From: Spirogloea muscicola
Lineage: Eukaryota; Streptophyta; Zygnematophyceae; Spirogloeales; Spirogloeaceae
Direction of reading: 5' to 3'
NCBI GenBank assembly: GCA_009602725.1
Contig: WELB01000010.1
Location: 543,318 to 573,354, forward strand
DNA: 30,037 nt
Part shown: in pieces, positions 12,071-22,721 of the stretch
How the letters are laid out: each line of letters begins with the position of its first letter
Numbering within the stretch: position 1 is the stretch's first letter
Made by a program: the position numbers and the translations under genes
The notes under the pieces: model-generated
Database searches by the model: none
Told to the model about the DNA's origin: nothing
The model's input: only the letters and a program-made list of their open reading frames with translations

Positions 12071-13243
12071 GCTGTCAGAGAAGAACTTCCAAGTGTTGTA
12101 CTCGTCAGGCGTCTTGGACTTCTTGATGGCGTCCAACCACTTACGAGGCTCCCATGCGAGGTAGGTCGCAGCGAGCGGCACTCTTGCCGTCGCGTCCGCT
12201 TCCTTGGTGTCGAACCACTCCAACATCTCGCTTAGCCACGCCTAGAGCCCACCCCAATCATCCTGACCGGTGAATTTGCTGTGGTGGGTGGGCCGTTGCA
12301 CGTCCATGCAACGGATTGCCAGCGCTCTTGGGCAGCAGATGCACCACGGCATCGACCTTTAGCATGCGCCGCTCTGCTGCCCGCAGCCGGACGAGTAGGG
12401 CGAGCTCCAACTCCTGCACACCCTCGCAAGGAGGCGGTAGTGAGCTGGGTCCATCGCAGGCTGGACTGCCGCCAGGTCCTGCGCGAGGAGGGCCATGCGT
12501 TGCACCTCCCCAGCCGACAAGCCCTCCCAGCTCGGCTTGCCCCACTTGGGCGTGCCCCTCTTGGGCGTGCCCCTCTTAGGCGTGTCCCTCTTGGGCGTGC
12601 CCCACAGCAGACACTGCCTCAGCAGCTGGCCCTGCAGCAGCCGCTGCCTCAGCAGCCGACCGCTCTACCTCCCGAGGAGGGCTCGGTCGCGCACTGGACG
12701 TGTGCGACTCCATGCTGTCTGAAGAACACTGAGTAATCACTTCAGGCTCCGGCAGTCAGCATGTCCCACAGTCCATACTGCAATACAGGGCAGCGCAAGA
12801 CTGGTGCACCAGCGAGCGAGCAAGCAAGGCAGCGCGCAACTCAACTCCTCCAATCAGCAGGCAGGCAGACAGCTGCAGATACGACCAAGACCGATGCACA
12901 CGATCAATGCTGGCCACACGACTAACCTTTACCACACGAACGCTGCAGGCTCAAGCCACACCTCAAGTAGGCGAATGCAGCAGGTGGTTCTCCTCAAAGG
13001 ATCAGGGAGTCGATGATTGGCGTTGGTCGCTGCTGGCTCACTGCGCAAAGATGACTCAGCACCCGGCGCGGAAGTGGAGTCGCCGTCGGACGGCGGTGCC
13101 ACAGGGCCTGTCTTCCGCTGCGCCTCTGCGCGAGTGCGTTGCCGTGTAGTGAGTTGGTCTCAGAACCCCCTACAGCCTGAACAAAAGAAGGACGACTAAC
13201 CCTGACTGCTGTGTGTAGGGCGAGATTCTCTACATATGGTATC
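11995..13243 (-). mobile_element. right arm of the retroelement palindrome
   Basis: This is the inverted counterpart of the left arm. It keeps an outer region (about 12785-13243) that is about 230 nt longer than on the left, but has lost the middle of gag. Its plus-strand outer end reads tctctacata followed by a primer-binding-site-like sequence, which supports an LTR origin for the outermost part. Confidence 0.78.
12540..12605. repeat. minisatellite inside the right arm
   Basis: About four units of cttgggcgtgcccct, the reverse complement of the left-arm repeat. The units are more uniform than on the left, which suggests recent homogenisation or contraction. Confidence 0.8.
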
Positions 13244-13247
13244 AGAG
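13237..13247 (+). other. candidate tRNA-iMet primer binding site of an LTR retrotransposon
   Basis: The sequence TGGTATCAGAG matches the classical copia-type primer binding site complementary to the 3' end of initiator tRNA-Met. It follows, two bases later, a possible LTR end (tctctaca, CA at 13233-13234). It points outward, away from the gag fragment. A decayed version exists at the left end (minus strand, 10513-10504: tgtaaggtatc). Confidence 0.55.
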
Positions 13248-14691
13248 GAGTTCTTGCATCCATCGGGCTTGTGATTCTTTGTACTCGCCGCTGATGATGC
13301 AAGGATCTCCCTGATGTGCTGGCTTGACCTTTTCTATTGAGATAAGTATCTTGCCAGACGTTGGTCCGCGAGGCCGCTTGGGCGCAAGCCGGCAAATGTC
13401 ACCCAAGCGGCGCAGCCACGGGCTCCCCGCAGCAAGCCCCGCAGCAGGGTGCGGGCGGCGGCTGCGGCGGCAAGCAGCGGCAAGGCTGCTCCTGGGCTTA
13501 GGGTTTAGGTTAGGGTTTAGGGTGGCGAGGGGTGTAGGACGGGCGGGGCCCGCACCTGGGCGGGCCACTTGCCCGTCAAACGGCAAGCGGTCATGTAACG
13601 CTACCAGCACCGTGTGGCTTGACCAAACGGCTGGATCGTTACATCAGACCCCTGAGCCATAATTCCATGCATTGCATTCCCTGATCCCACACCTGCTGCT
13701 GCAGCTCCTCAAATCTCCTGTGGGCTATGCTTTCTCAGCCACTGCATAAAGTTTCGCTACTGACCCTGAGATACGAACTTCCTCTGGTGGTCTTTGACGA
13801 CTACAACCAGCACTTGCGCAGCAAGGGATGCAAATTTGAGTGTGTCTTGCACTGCACATGACTACGTTCGTGGCAGGATAACACTCAAATCGCTCACAGT
13901 GGAAGCCCCGTATTTCCCTGTCAAGGGCTCACCTCATGCCATGTCTTACACCTTCCTAGACATTGAGAACTACATCGGGTCCACATACTAGACTGGCCAA
14001 ATCATTGGCCGCTGTCTAGCCAGAAGCGGAAAATTCTCACAATGGAATGTCTAGAGCAGACGAGCCTGGTACTCTTGACCCTGATTACAAGCTCGCAACC
14101 TGCATATTTGGCATGGCCTGCAGACGAGCTGCAGGTTTGACACTAGTATCTGTGAGTTCACCAGCCTATTGACGCTTTCTTGTGCCACCCGTGAAGGCAC
14201 GCAACCACAGCAAGTGATAGTCCAGCAACCGAGCTGCTCTCAATTTTTCCCACCAATTATGGGAGGCGCTGCTCATTACTTCCTGTGATGTCCATGAAGC
14301 AGGCTGTTTTACCAAAGCTGCAGTACATCTCAAATATTCTCGCCCTTTTCTAAAAGTGTCTTTGTCCATGTGAACACAGCCGTGTGCTACTCCACGTTAA
14401 GTATGTAGCGCAGCTGTGAAGCTTTCAGTACAGTGCATGGTCAGCTTGGCAAGGACTAAGGATGTCCACAGTGATTGGCGGGCACAATCAAGCTTAGTGA
14501 CAAGTGAGGGCAGAAATCGTTTTGCTGCCTTGCCTTAGTCTGACGACCAAAACATATGAAACAAGGTGATAGATCCGTGTTTGCCAATTGCTTCCAATGC
14601 ACAGCACCCATGAAGATGGCAGTACGATTTCGTTGATTACAGCAGATTGAGTTTTTTTGGAGCATTTCCAACTGTGTCATATTGTGGAAAT
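13248..14691. other. gene-poor stretch between retroelement and pullulanase 3' end
   Basis: This 1.4-kb stretch holds no gene I can support. It contains a GC-rich block (about 13365-13570) with overlapping open frames on both strands but no recognisable domain, the telomeric repeat at 13498-13522, and AT-richer unique DNA from 13620. A minus-strand TGTAA (plus-strand ttaca, 14637-14641), about 50 nt past the pullulanase stop, is a candidate polyadenylation signal. Confidence 0.5.
13498..13522 (+). repeat. interstitial telomere-like repeat (TTTAGGG type)
   Basis: The sequence reads ttaggg-tttagg-ttaggg-tttaggg, four near-perfect units of the Arabidopsis/green-algal telomere repeat. It lies about 250 nt outside the right end of the retroelement palindrome and is embedded in GC-rich DNA. 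Confidence 0.8.
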
Positions 14692-17600
14692 TCACCGCCC
14701 CTGGACGAAAACAGCAACTGTGCGAGCTGGAACTGAGAGGGTCGCAGTTATTTCATCGAAGGTCGATGATTTCACTGTGTCATCAGTGCCAGCGGCCTGC
14801 ACAGGTACATCAAATCTCTTACAAGAAGCCAACGTTTACTAGCAAATACTAGAAGCTGCACAATGACCGTGTGCAGAGCTTCTGCACAAGTCAAGTATTC
14901 AAGCATGGCAGTGGCGATGCGCATCTTACCTGAATGGGATGAAGAACAAGTACTATCCCTCTCAAAGGTTCAAGCTGGAGACTCAACTTGTCTGGCCTTG
15001 CATTCCACACAGTTACAATACGTCTAAAGCTGTCACACAGGAACACAGACACTTGTCAAGGTCAGCAATAGCATTTATACCTAAGGTTTGACAAGTCTGT
15101 GAGCTCCTGCCTCTTGGGGCCTGCCAGGAACTGCTTTGGTCCACCCAGGCAAGCTTGCATACGGTTCACCAAAGAAGCCTATGCCAAGTCTGTACCATGT
15201 GTGGATTCTTACTTGCAATCAAGTTGAGTAAGGCCTGGCTTTCCTTCGTCGCCATCTTCAACACTCATAACGATCGCTCCAGGTATCCAAGAAGGGCCAG
15301 TATTGAGAAATCGTAAGCGTGCCTGGAATGAGGTCATTGTCAGAGACAGTGCAAAAGGAGGTAGGCATGCCATCAAAGGCAGCTAAATTCAGAATCTACA
15401 GGTGCAGCAAGCTCTATATCTATGAGTGGCTACAGTAGTCTGCAAGGGTAGTCTGCAAGACCTGAATGGCACTTGCACTGCGGAGTCGGAAGAGGGGCGA
15501 AGAGTAACGAATGGACAATAGCTCCTTCACTATTGAAACCGACTTGAGTATCTGCTCCTTTGAGGGCTTCAAGGCTGCATCTTGGAGGAGCTTCCTCATG
15601 CTGCAGTCCGTAGACACAGGAGAGTTTGAGAAGCCACGGTTACCAGTTTGCAGTGACCAAGCTTCCTCATGCTGCAGTCCCCCCCCCGTAGCAGCTGATT
15701 CATTTCTTATACTGTAGTGTTTCAGATTGCCGTCTTATTTGAGTGCATAGTTGTGCCAGGCAGGTAGTGCTCATACATAGGCCACTTGCTCTCATTTTTG
15801 CCCTTAGGAGGCAAGCCCACGCCAAAGTTGTTTGATTCGTAAGAGTAGTCGAGCCTACAAGTAGGAAATGGTTCAAACAATTAGGAGGAAGTAAGGAGTG
15901 AGTATCCATACAGTGAACCTTGAAGTGAGATACGGCATAAGACAAAGACTCCTGTTGTATTGTTATGTAATCAGATTTCTGCATGAAAATGCTGGTGTCA
16001 TAAGCTTCACCACACAGGATCGATTGCCATATTGCAATAAATTGCTTGGCAGAGCACTGCAAATACTTATTGAACCAATCCCCCGAGTTGTAGCTGTCCC
16101 TATCAAGCGATTTGGACCGCAGCATGTCATCTCCTGCGTGTAAGAAGGCAACTCCCTGGACACGCAGAGGATTGTGTCATCCAATGCACCTTTGGGCCTT
16201 TGAGCCTACTGCACTATTGTTTGACTGATACATGGCCCCACAAGATTCACTCAGCAACACAGTTATAGACATACAACCTGTGAAAATGCTACAAGACTGG
16301 TCGCCATGTGGTTGATACGAATGCGCTGTTCGAGCGAAACTTCCAGTGCAGTCTGCAAAAGCTCCATGTTTGTGCAACGTGGGCTCAGCTTGCAATCTAC
16401 ATACAGTGCACAATCTCTACTACTTATGATTACAGTAAGAGAAGCGTCGTGCTGATAGTGCAGGGAAGGCTGACCTTCATCAGGACAACATCAAAGAGCG
16501 ACTCATTGTCATGGGCGGACACGTAGTTGACCTGTACATGATTGGAAAAGGATCAAGAGTTATCAAGGTTGCGGCTGGGAGAAAATGAGCAGGACAGAGG
16601 TCGATGCACGTCCCTTTTGCTGTGGATAAAAAGCTAAGCCATCTCTGATGATGTATCAGAAGAATCCTGCGCAAGCAGCACATGTGTAAAATCTCATACC
16701 ACTTCCTCAGGGCTAGCAGTGTATCCAACGGGGATGCCATCATGAGTGACCACCTGGCAACCCTTCACCTGCACTCATAGACACAAGTATCTGACCCTAC
16801 TAAGTGATTGATGGAACTTGCATTCTTGCAAGTCCTACTGCAACCACTGTACAGAGAGGAATTACAACATCGTCTATTCTAGGACATTACTGAACATGGT
16901 AACACACTTACCTCCTTTCCTTCAAAGTTGGTCAACACATAGTCACGAAGATTGCCAACAAGCCCGACCTGCATCAGGTATTGAGATTAGCACGCGCTTT
17001 TCAAGTGCAGGCGCAGTGCCATGCAGAGACTTCGTCAGAGGTCAGATAGTGCAATCTAGCTGGTTGAAGAGTGGTAAAGATACAGGAGTGTGCTGCTTGA
17101 AAGGCCACACTCATGCGGTGTGTGCGAAGAAGACCTACCCTGATCCAGTCACACTGTGAGGCCAGGGACCGTGCCATTTGAGCTTCATCCCCTTGGTCCA
17201 GCTCATTCGGCTGGAATGATGTTGAGGAAGTAATTTAGTGACAAATTACTAACAAGTGTCCACAAGCTCAATGGAAAGCCAGTCATGATCACCCTTAATG
17301 CCTGCAGAAAACGATACAATAGGAGGCAACTAGAGCAGTTTTAAGTGGATCAAGTGGCTACAGTTATACCTGGAGGAGCAGCCCAGTCAGAAAGCCCTGC
17401 TGCTGCGGATCACCAAATGGTGACCCGCCCATGGCTGTATCGCGGATGCGGTCATTGAAGCTGCACCATCAGGTCAAGGTGACAATCACTAATGGAGCCC
17501 TCACAAGTTTTCAGACGGTAGCAATCTAACACGCAATCAAAGCAAACAGAGGACCCTGTAGCAGTCCTCCTTACCTGCCTATACCAGTGCCAGCAAGGTT

Positions 17601-20600
17601 GAGTTGAGATGCATTGACTCCTCTAGCATTGTTTGCTATCTCCCCAAAGTCCCAGCCTTCTCCATACCTGCCAAATTCATTCACGCAGATAGCATCACTT
17701 TTCGAGTACAGCAATACAATTCTATTGCTGATTGCCGCCTGTCCATCTGTCTATGTGATCGTCGAGGCTCTCAAGCTGCAACCACCCTATCCCCTCCCCC
17801 CAACCCCNCCCCGTTTCTAGACTTGAATTGCTGGCAGAGTTAGCTCTCTTTCACCTGTGAGTTGATACTATGAAGGATCAAATACCTACAAGCATTGAGG
17901 GTCTATTCATGGATAGAAGCTATGCTTACAAGTACAGTGACGATCCATCAACACCATCCTTCTCCTTTGTCAGACTCTGAAGTTCCACCTTTGCACGTAC
18001 CTGAGAGAAAGTCACCACAAGGTACATGACATCAGGTCCCGAGCTCAGTGACGTTATGCTGCTGCTTCAGTAGCAATGTGTCTATGTAGTGCAGGCTGAC
18101 CATAATGTATGTTATCCTAAAATGAGGAGGTTAAGCCTCTGAACTTGCTGATAACAAGCCTTGACGTAATCCAAGATGAGTTGCCTAAATGTCCTTGAGA
18201 GCTCACAACGTTCACTGCAGAGCAGAAGCATTACCAAAGTGCTCTTCATGAGGTGGCCCATCAAATCAAATCGGAAGCCGTCAACCTTTGAGAGTCAACA
18301 ACACACAGCATTCGTAGATCAGTTTCAGTGTACACTTCTGCCTTTTGACACTTAAGTGCTTAACCACATGCAGCCACTTTGAGCAGCAAAGTCTGATGAT
18401 GCATTTGTTGTGGATCCAATGCTTCCAATTAGAAGTAAGCCTAGGGCTTGCCAACTGCCAGTTACCTTGTATTGTGTTGCCCACATTTTCAAGTCGTCTA
18501 TGATCAGACGTTCCATCATGTAATGCTCACAGGCCGTATTATTCATGCAGGTACTTGCCTCCACATATCCTTCCAAGTTCCTCCTAAGGTAGTACCCAGG
18601 CACCATCTGCAGGCTCACACGGGGTGTAAATCTTGCTGAAAGGAGGCTGTTATAGAGGCTGACCTTCCAGCTACAAAGCATTATGTTGCTGACCTTGTCA
18701 AGATTGGAGTATGGATCTGACGGTCCACTTCCATGAATGTGGTTGTACACAACATCTAGAACCACTCTCAGGTGCTGTCGATTTAGTGACTGAACAGCAA
18801 AGCCAAAGAGATTATAAACACACTGCAGCAAAAACCTGTAGTTCATGCAAGGGCTCTGTGATAAAGGAAAAGCACAAACAGCATCAAGCTTCAGCACGCA
18901 AGTCCTGGCTACTACACAGCTCCCTTCCTGTGCACACCTGCACCATTTGGCGGAACTCCAGGTTCCGAGCTGGGCCATCAGGTTCAGACGCATAGCTACC
19001 CTCTGGAACTCCCCAATGCACAGGGTCATATCTGCAAAGGTGAAATAGTAAAGGTGAGTCACTGGGCTGTTTCACTCTATGCAGGTTCAAGAATATGATT
19101 GGTGGTGGAATGTGTGATATATCATACCCCCAATTGAAGGCATCATCGTCCTGCACAGCCACCACAGCAGCTTGCTGCTCCTCTGAATCTGGAGGCAAGG
19201 TGGCCAGATGTGCTTCATCTGCAGATTGACACACCAAAGAGACTGTGTCAATTTACACATCACAGTCTCAAAGCACAAGCAACTCGATCACAGTCTCACA
19301 GCACAAGCAATTGCATGCTGCAAATGTCAAGAATGTGCTAAGGCAGGTGAATCGACCAACAGTTTTCCAGTTCTCCTTCCGCTCGTCCACAGTAGAGAAG
19401 TCAAATGAGGGGAGAAGGTGCACATGAGAGAGGCCAGCCTTAACTAGGCCACCTAGATGCCGCATCCCAGCTGAATCCTGGAAAGCAACATGCTTTTTCT
19501 CAGTGAAGTCAGAGTATTGCTCGATTGGACGGTTTTGAGGAGCAAGATCAAGCTTTCCAAAAGAGCATGACTGTAAAAGGTAGCACCTGTGAATCGAATG
19601 CAAGATAGGTACCGCGAAGCGCGGGCTCTAGAGTTGTGTCATAAGCACTGCAATGACACCACGAATGACAAGATTGCCCTTCCTTCAGAGCATGTTGTGG
19701 CTTCTGCATGCACAGTCTGTTTTCTAAGTACATTGCCCCAAGGACCACTGCGGGACAAATGCAGCTACGAATGCATGAAGGGCTGAGGCCTGAGGTTGCT
19801 GACAAAATGTGCAAGATGTAAGTTTCAGTCCTTGGTTGAGTACAAGTTTCGTAAGGCACCTCAGCATAACATCTGCCTTTGACTTTCGAGGGACAATGTA
19901 TACAATAACTGAATGCACTGAGCAGTGCTAGAGAGACAATCAGTCACCTGAAGTCACGGATGTGAAGTTCGTATATGGAAATGTCATTCGGAACCGTGAA
20001 GGCAGGCTTATCGTCCTGGAGATTATCCCAGCCTTCTGGCTTCAAAGTTGAATCCTGGAGGTCAACAATCAGGGACTTGCCTCCATTGGCCGAGAGCCTG
20101 ACGACAGATCCATTTATACGATTGTGAGGTGCAATGCTTTCAGACCTGCATAGCATTAGCCAGTGATAGCCATGGCAACTGCAAAACAAAGGCTCTGGGC
20201 TCGATCACCCTGCTAAGCGAGGATTGAGCTGCTCACCCCCGAGAGTACGGGTCAGTAGACCGGCCAATCTCTATCTTGTTTGTCATGTTGTGAAAGACAG
20301 TGACCTCGTATAGGTAATACTTTCCCAACCAAGACCTTGGCCCTTCAATTGACCAAACACCTCTGCTCTTCTTCAGGTCGAAAATCTCTTCCTCCTTGTC
20401 AGCTCCAGCTCCCGAGTACAAGAGCACACGCACCGCCTGTGCCGGATGGATGTACCACGAAGTTAACAAGGTTGATGACAATCATGAAGCTCCTCAAGGC
20501 TGGTCAAATACTTATGCGCATTTCAGCAGTGCTATTGGTGGCTGCAGTGGCACTAGCATACATTCCAGCGTCCAACCTGCGCTGTGGGTGCCCAGACGTT

Positions 20601-22721
20601 AAGACAGACGGCATTGTCTGTAATAGTAGCTCCAAGTGGTCCATCATAGGCGAAGAGATTGTCAAGCACTCCTGGCAGCTGTATTCCAGTTGCATCCACC
20701 GGCTTCCCTTCCGCTGGAATGGTTCAGGAGTGCATGCAAGGAGGCCTACTCAGCGATGCAGGTAGTCCATTCACACAGGTGAGATAGAGGAGAAGAAGCA
20801 GCAGTCACTTCCAGCCAGTCAGCGACTCAACCTGCCAGACATAAGTCCAAGTATAGTCAACTACTTTGATATTGAGGTCATGCTCAATAGTTGGTGATTC
20901 CCACACACTTGGAACAACATACCATCTGTGGCTGCAATTGCTAGCTGGCCCTTGAGCAGCATTGGCACGTCTGTGCCTGATGGCAACCGGAGCGCACTCA
21001 ACTTGGCAATATGTGGAAACATTTTGACCACCTAAGGAATACACATGACGAGCAAGTAAAGAGGAAGCATGGAAGAGCCCAACCATTCACATGCAGCGAT
21101 GGATAGTGCATCTGAGCAGTCACTAAAGATAGGCAGTTGTGCATTTTTATTTGTATGTGTGTTTGTATCGAGGAAATGGTAGGCATGTTGGACTAGCAAA
21201 AGGTGACCAGCAAGTCCACTGTGTAGTCTGCTTCAGTTCCAGAGTGATCGAGCAATCCTGCAAAGTAGCATTCTCTCTGCTTGAGCTGACCTTAGACGGT
21301 AGACCTGCTGGATCATTTGTCAAGGTTACACACGTATCAGCTCCCTGAATTCCTTTGCCAGAAAGCTCCAGACTTGCTGTCTTGCTCATGCACAGCTCCA
21401 CTTTAGCTGCTTCATTTGATATGTCCCAAGCCAGAAGCTCCTCCGTAACCCAGAATGCCTTAGCAAGTGCAAGATTGCCCTGCTCAACATAGACAAAATA
21501 GTGATGGCTGAAAAGACGATAACACATTGCACAAGTAGTGCCAACCTGTCAGTGGAACTGCTATTTGTAGTGATAGAAGGGTTCTCATCCATCAGGAAAC
21601 GGCGGAATCTGGTTATGATGAATATGCAAAATACTCCTCCTACAAACAGCAACCTTAGCAACGTGATCCGTACCTGAGGTAGGGCGGTCAAGTCGGGCTC
21701 CGTGACGAAGATGGATGGCCTTTGAGAGACGACCCACACCTCATTTGCGCTGGATGTGCTCATTTGACCTCCTACGTCCTGATAATTTCCAACACAGCAG
21801 ACAAGTAAAGATGTGATCTGCATGATTGCTTTGTGTCAATTTAGTCAGTCAGGTCTACTACAAGGAGACTAAGAGAGACTGAAAGCGCAGAAACTCATCA
21901 TGTGCCTTTGTCCCAACTCTACTCCATCCAGACTGCAGGGCAGATACCTTAGCATCCCCTTGATGAATAAGGAAATCGATGAGATCACCTCCCTCAGCAA
22001 CAGCAACGTCCCAGTAAGCACCATATGTATCCTCTCCATCTGGAGGTAGGGGCTCGGACCAGGCAGTCTTGATCTTGGAGTCGCCCCAGAGGTGTAGTCC
22101 CCAGTTGTCATACTTGCCATCTTTCCTGTCCTCCCATCAGAAAGCATAAGATTAGGTCAGAGCAAGTATCGTCCTCTCTGCATTAGATAGCCTGGTATGC
22201 AGCTGGGTGATGGCATGATACACGTGCGTTGCACCTATTCATCCTGATAGACACTTTTGAGCTACACTTATTTCAGCTTCCAAGTGCAAGAATATTCGCA
22301 GGCCCCACTAACCCTTGACTTTGACGAGCTGGCTGCTTGCAAGCAAAAGTCTGTTGAAATTGCAGCCCTTGAGTGCACCGTGCGAAGGACAGCATATGTC
22401 CCTGGTGAAACGCATTGATCCTCACCCCACATTCTGAATGAATCTGCCGATACTATCAGCAGTAGTATATAGCTATACTACCAGGAGCTATCTAGGTGTA
22501 GACAGAGGTGTGGACAGCCTTACGACGGGCTCGAGCTGGACACAGATTCTAATCATCTCAACAAGTCAAGCAAGTGATGCTCACCTGTGATAGTGCAGCC
22601 GGCAGAGGCTTGAGTCTGAGCCTGCTGTCTCGGCCTCCTGCGTTTGCAAGTTGACATGCACACTGGTGCTGCTACCGGTAGTGAAGACCCTGTGAGGCAG
22701 CCTTGTGCTGCTTGAGGGCAT
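14692..22721 (-). CDS. pullulanase / limit dextrinase (GH13 starch debranching enzyme)
   Basis: Exons, minus strand: 22721-22585, 22125-21948, 21778-21674, 21479-21291, 21031-20923, 20713-20577, 20436-20237, 20097-19948, 19647-19587, 19477-19357, 19218-19128, 19031-18938, 18789-18694, 18606-18466, 18285-18235, 18000-17930, 17667-17575, 17460-17370, 17210-17139, 16968-16912, 16753-16700, 16531-16475, 16352-16278, 16155-16067, 15854-15777, 15600-15462, 15322-15213, 15029-14930, 14796-14692. They give 1016 codons plus stop with every phase matching. The enzyme cleaves alpha-1,6 branches of pullulan, limit dextrin and starch. Visible motifs: FNWGYDP (490-496), DVVYNH (536-541), nucleophile D610 in FRFDLMGH, general acid E647 in YGEGWDF, and D774 in SAHDNES. 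The C-terminal beta domain ends in [11 protein letters not shown]. The start ATG follows an in-frame TAA. Residues 1-37 are Ser/Thr-rich and could be a plastid transit peptide. Confidence 0.95.
15590..15680. repeat. short direct repeat duplicating a splice acceptor
   Basis: The 20-nt sequence gcttcctcatgctgcagtcc occurs at about 15590-15609 and again at 15660-15679, the second followed by a run of C. On the minus strand both copies offer the same acceptor, ctgcag before catgagg. The downstream copy is the one used by pullulanase exon 26. Use of the other would add 69 nt and an in-frame stop. Confidence 0.75.
21674..22610 (-). other. CBM41-like starch-binding module of the pullulanase
   Basis: The end of exon 1 plus exons 2 and 3 (residues about 39-140) encode [19 protein letters not shown], then [18 protein letters not shown] and NEVWVV. 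This is the pattern of the bacterial pullulanase-associated domain (CBM41/PUD). The plant-like part starts at exon 4 with [13 protein letters not shown]. Higher-plant limit dextrinases, as I remember them, begin near that point and lack this module. The boundary with exon 4 is a phase-0 intron, which suits module shuffling. Confidence 0.75.

Larger units (their letters stand above)
11870..12713 (-). pseudogene. gag-like fragment with internal deletion (right copy)
   Basis: On the minus strand the copy starts at the ATG at 12713 (MESHTSSARPSPP) and is broken by a stop inside the minisatellite. It resumes at 12226 (MLEWFDTKEADA). Compared with the left copy, about 450 nt are missing between the segment matching about 11470 and that matching about 11918. 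The frame passes directly from WKFFS to GDKSHQIRDC, so the first two cysteines of the zinc knuckle are lost. It reads on past the palindrome axis to 11870. It cannot encode a working Gag. Confidence 0.72.

Noticed and set aside
11324-12235. A single 303-residue open frame crossing the palindrome axis
   Set aside because: Only the part before about 11994 is gag-like; the rest reads the antisense of the opposite arm.
10490-13260. Target-site duplication flanking the palindrome
   Set aside because: The bases outside the two ends do not form a convincing 4-6 bp repeat.
13242-13662. Overlapping ORFs on both strands in the GC-rich block beside the telomeric repeat
   Set aside because: Stop-poor only because of base composition; no domain or codon pattern. 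The minus-strand frame ends near the LTR-like border, but I could not match it to a pol C-terminus.
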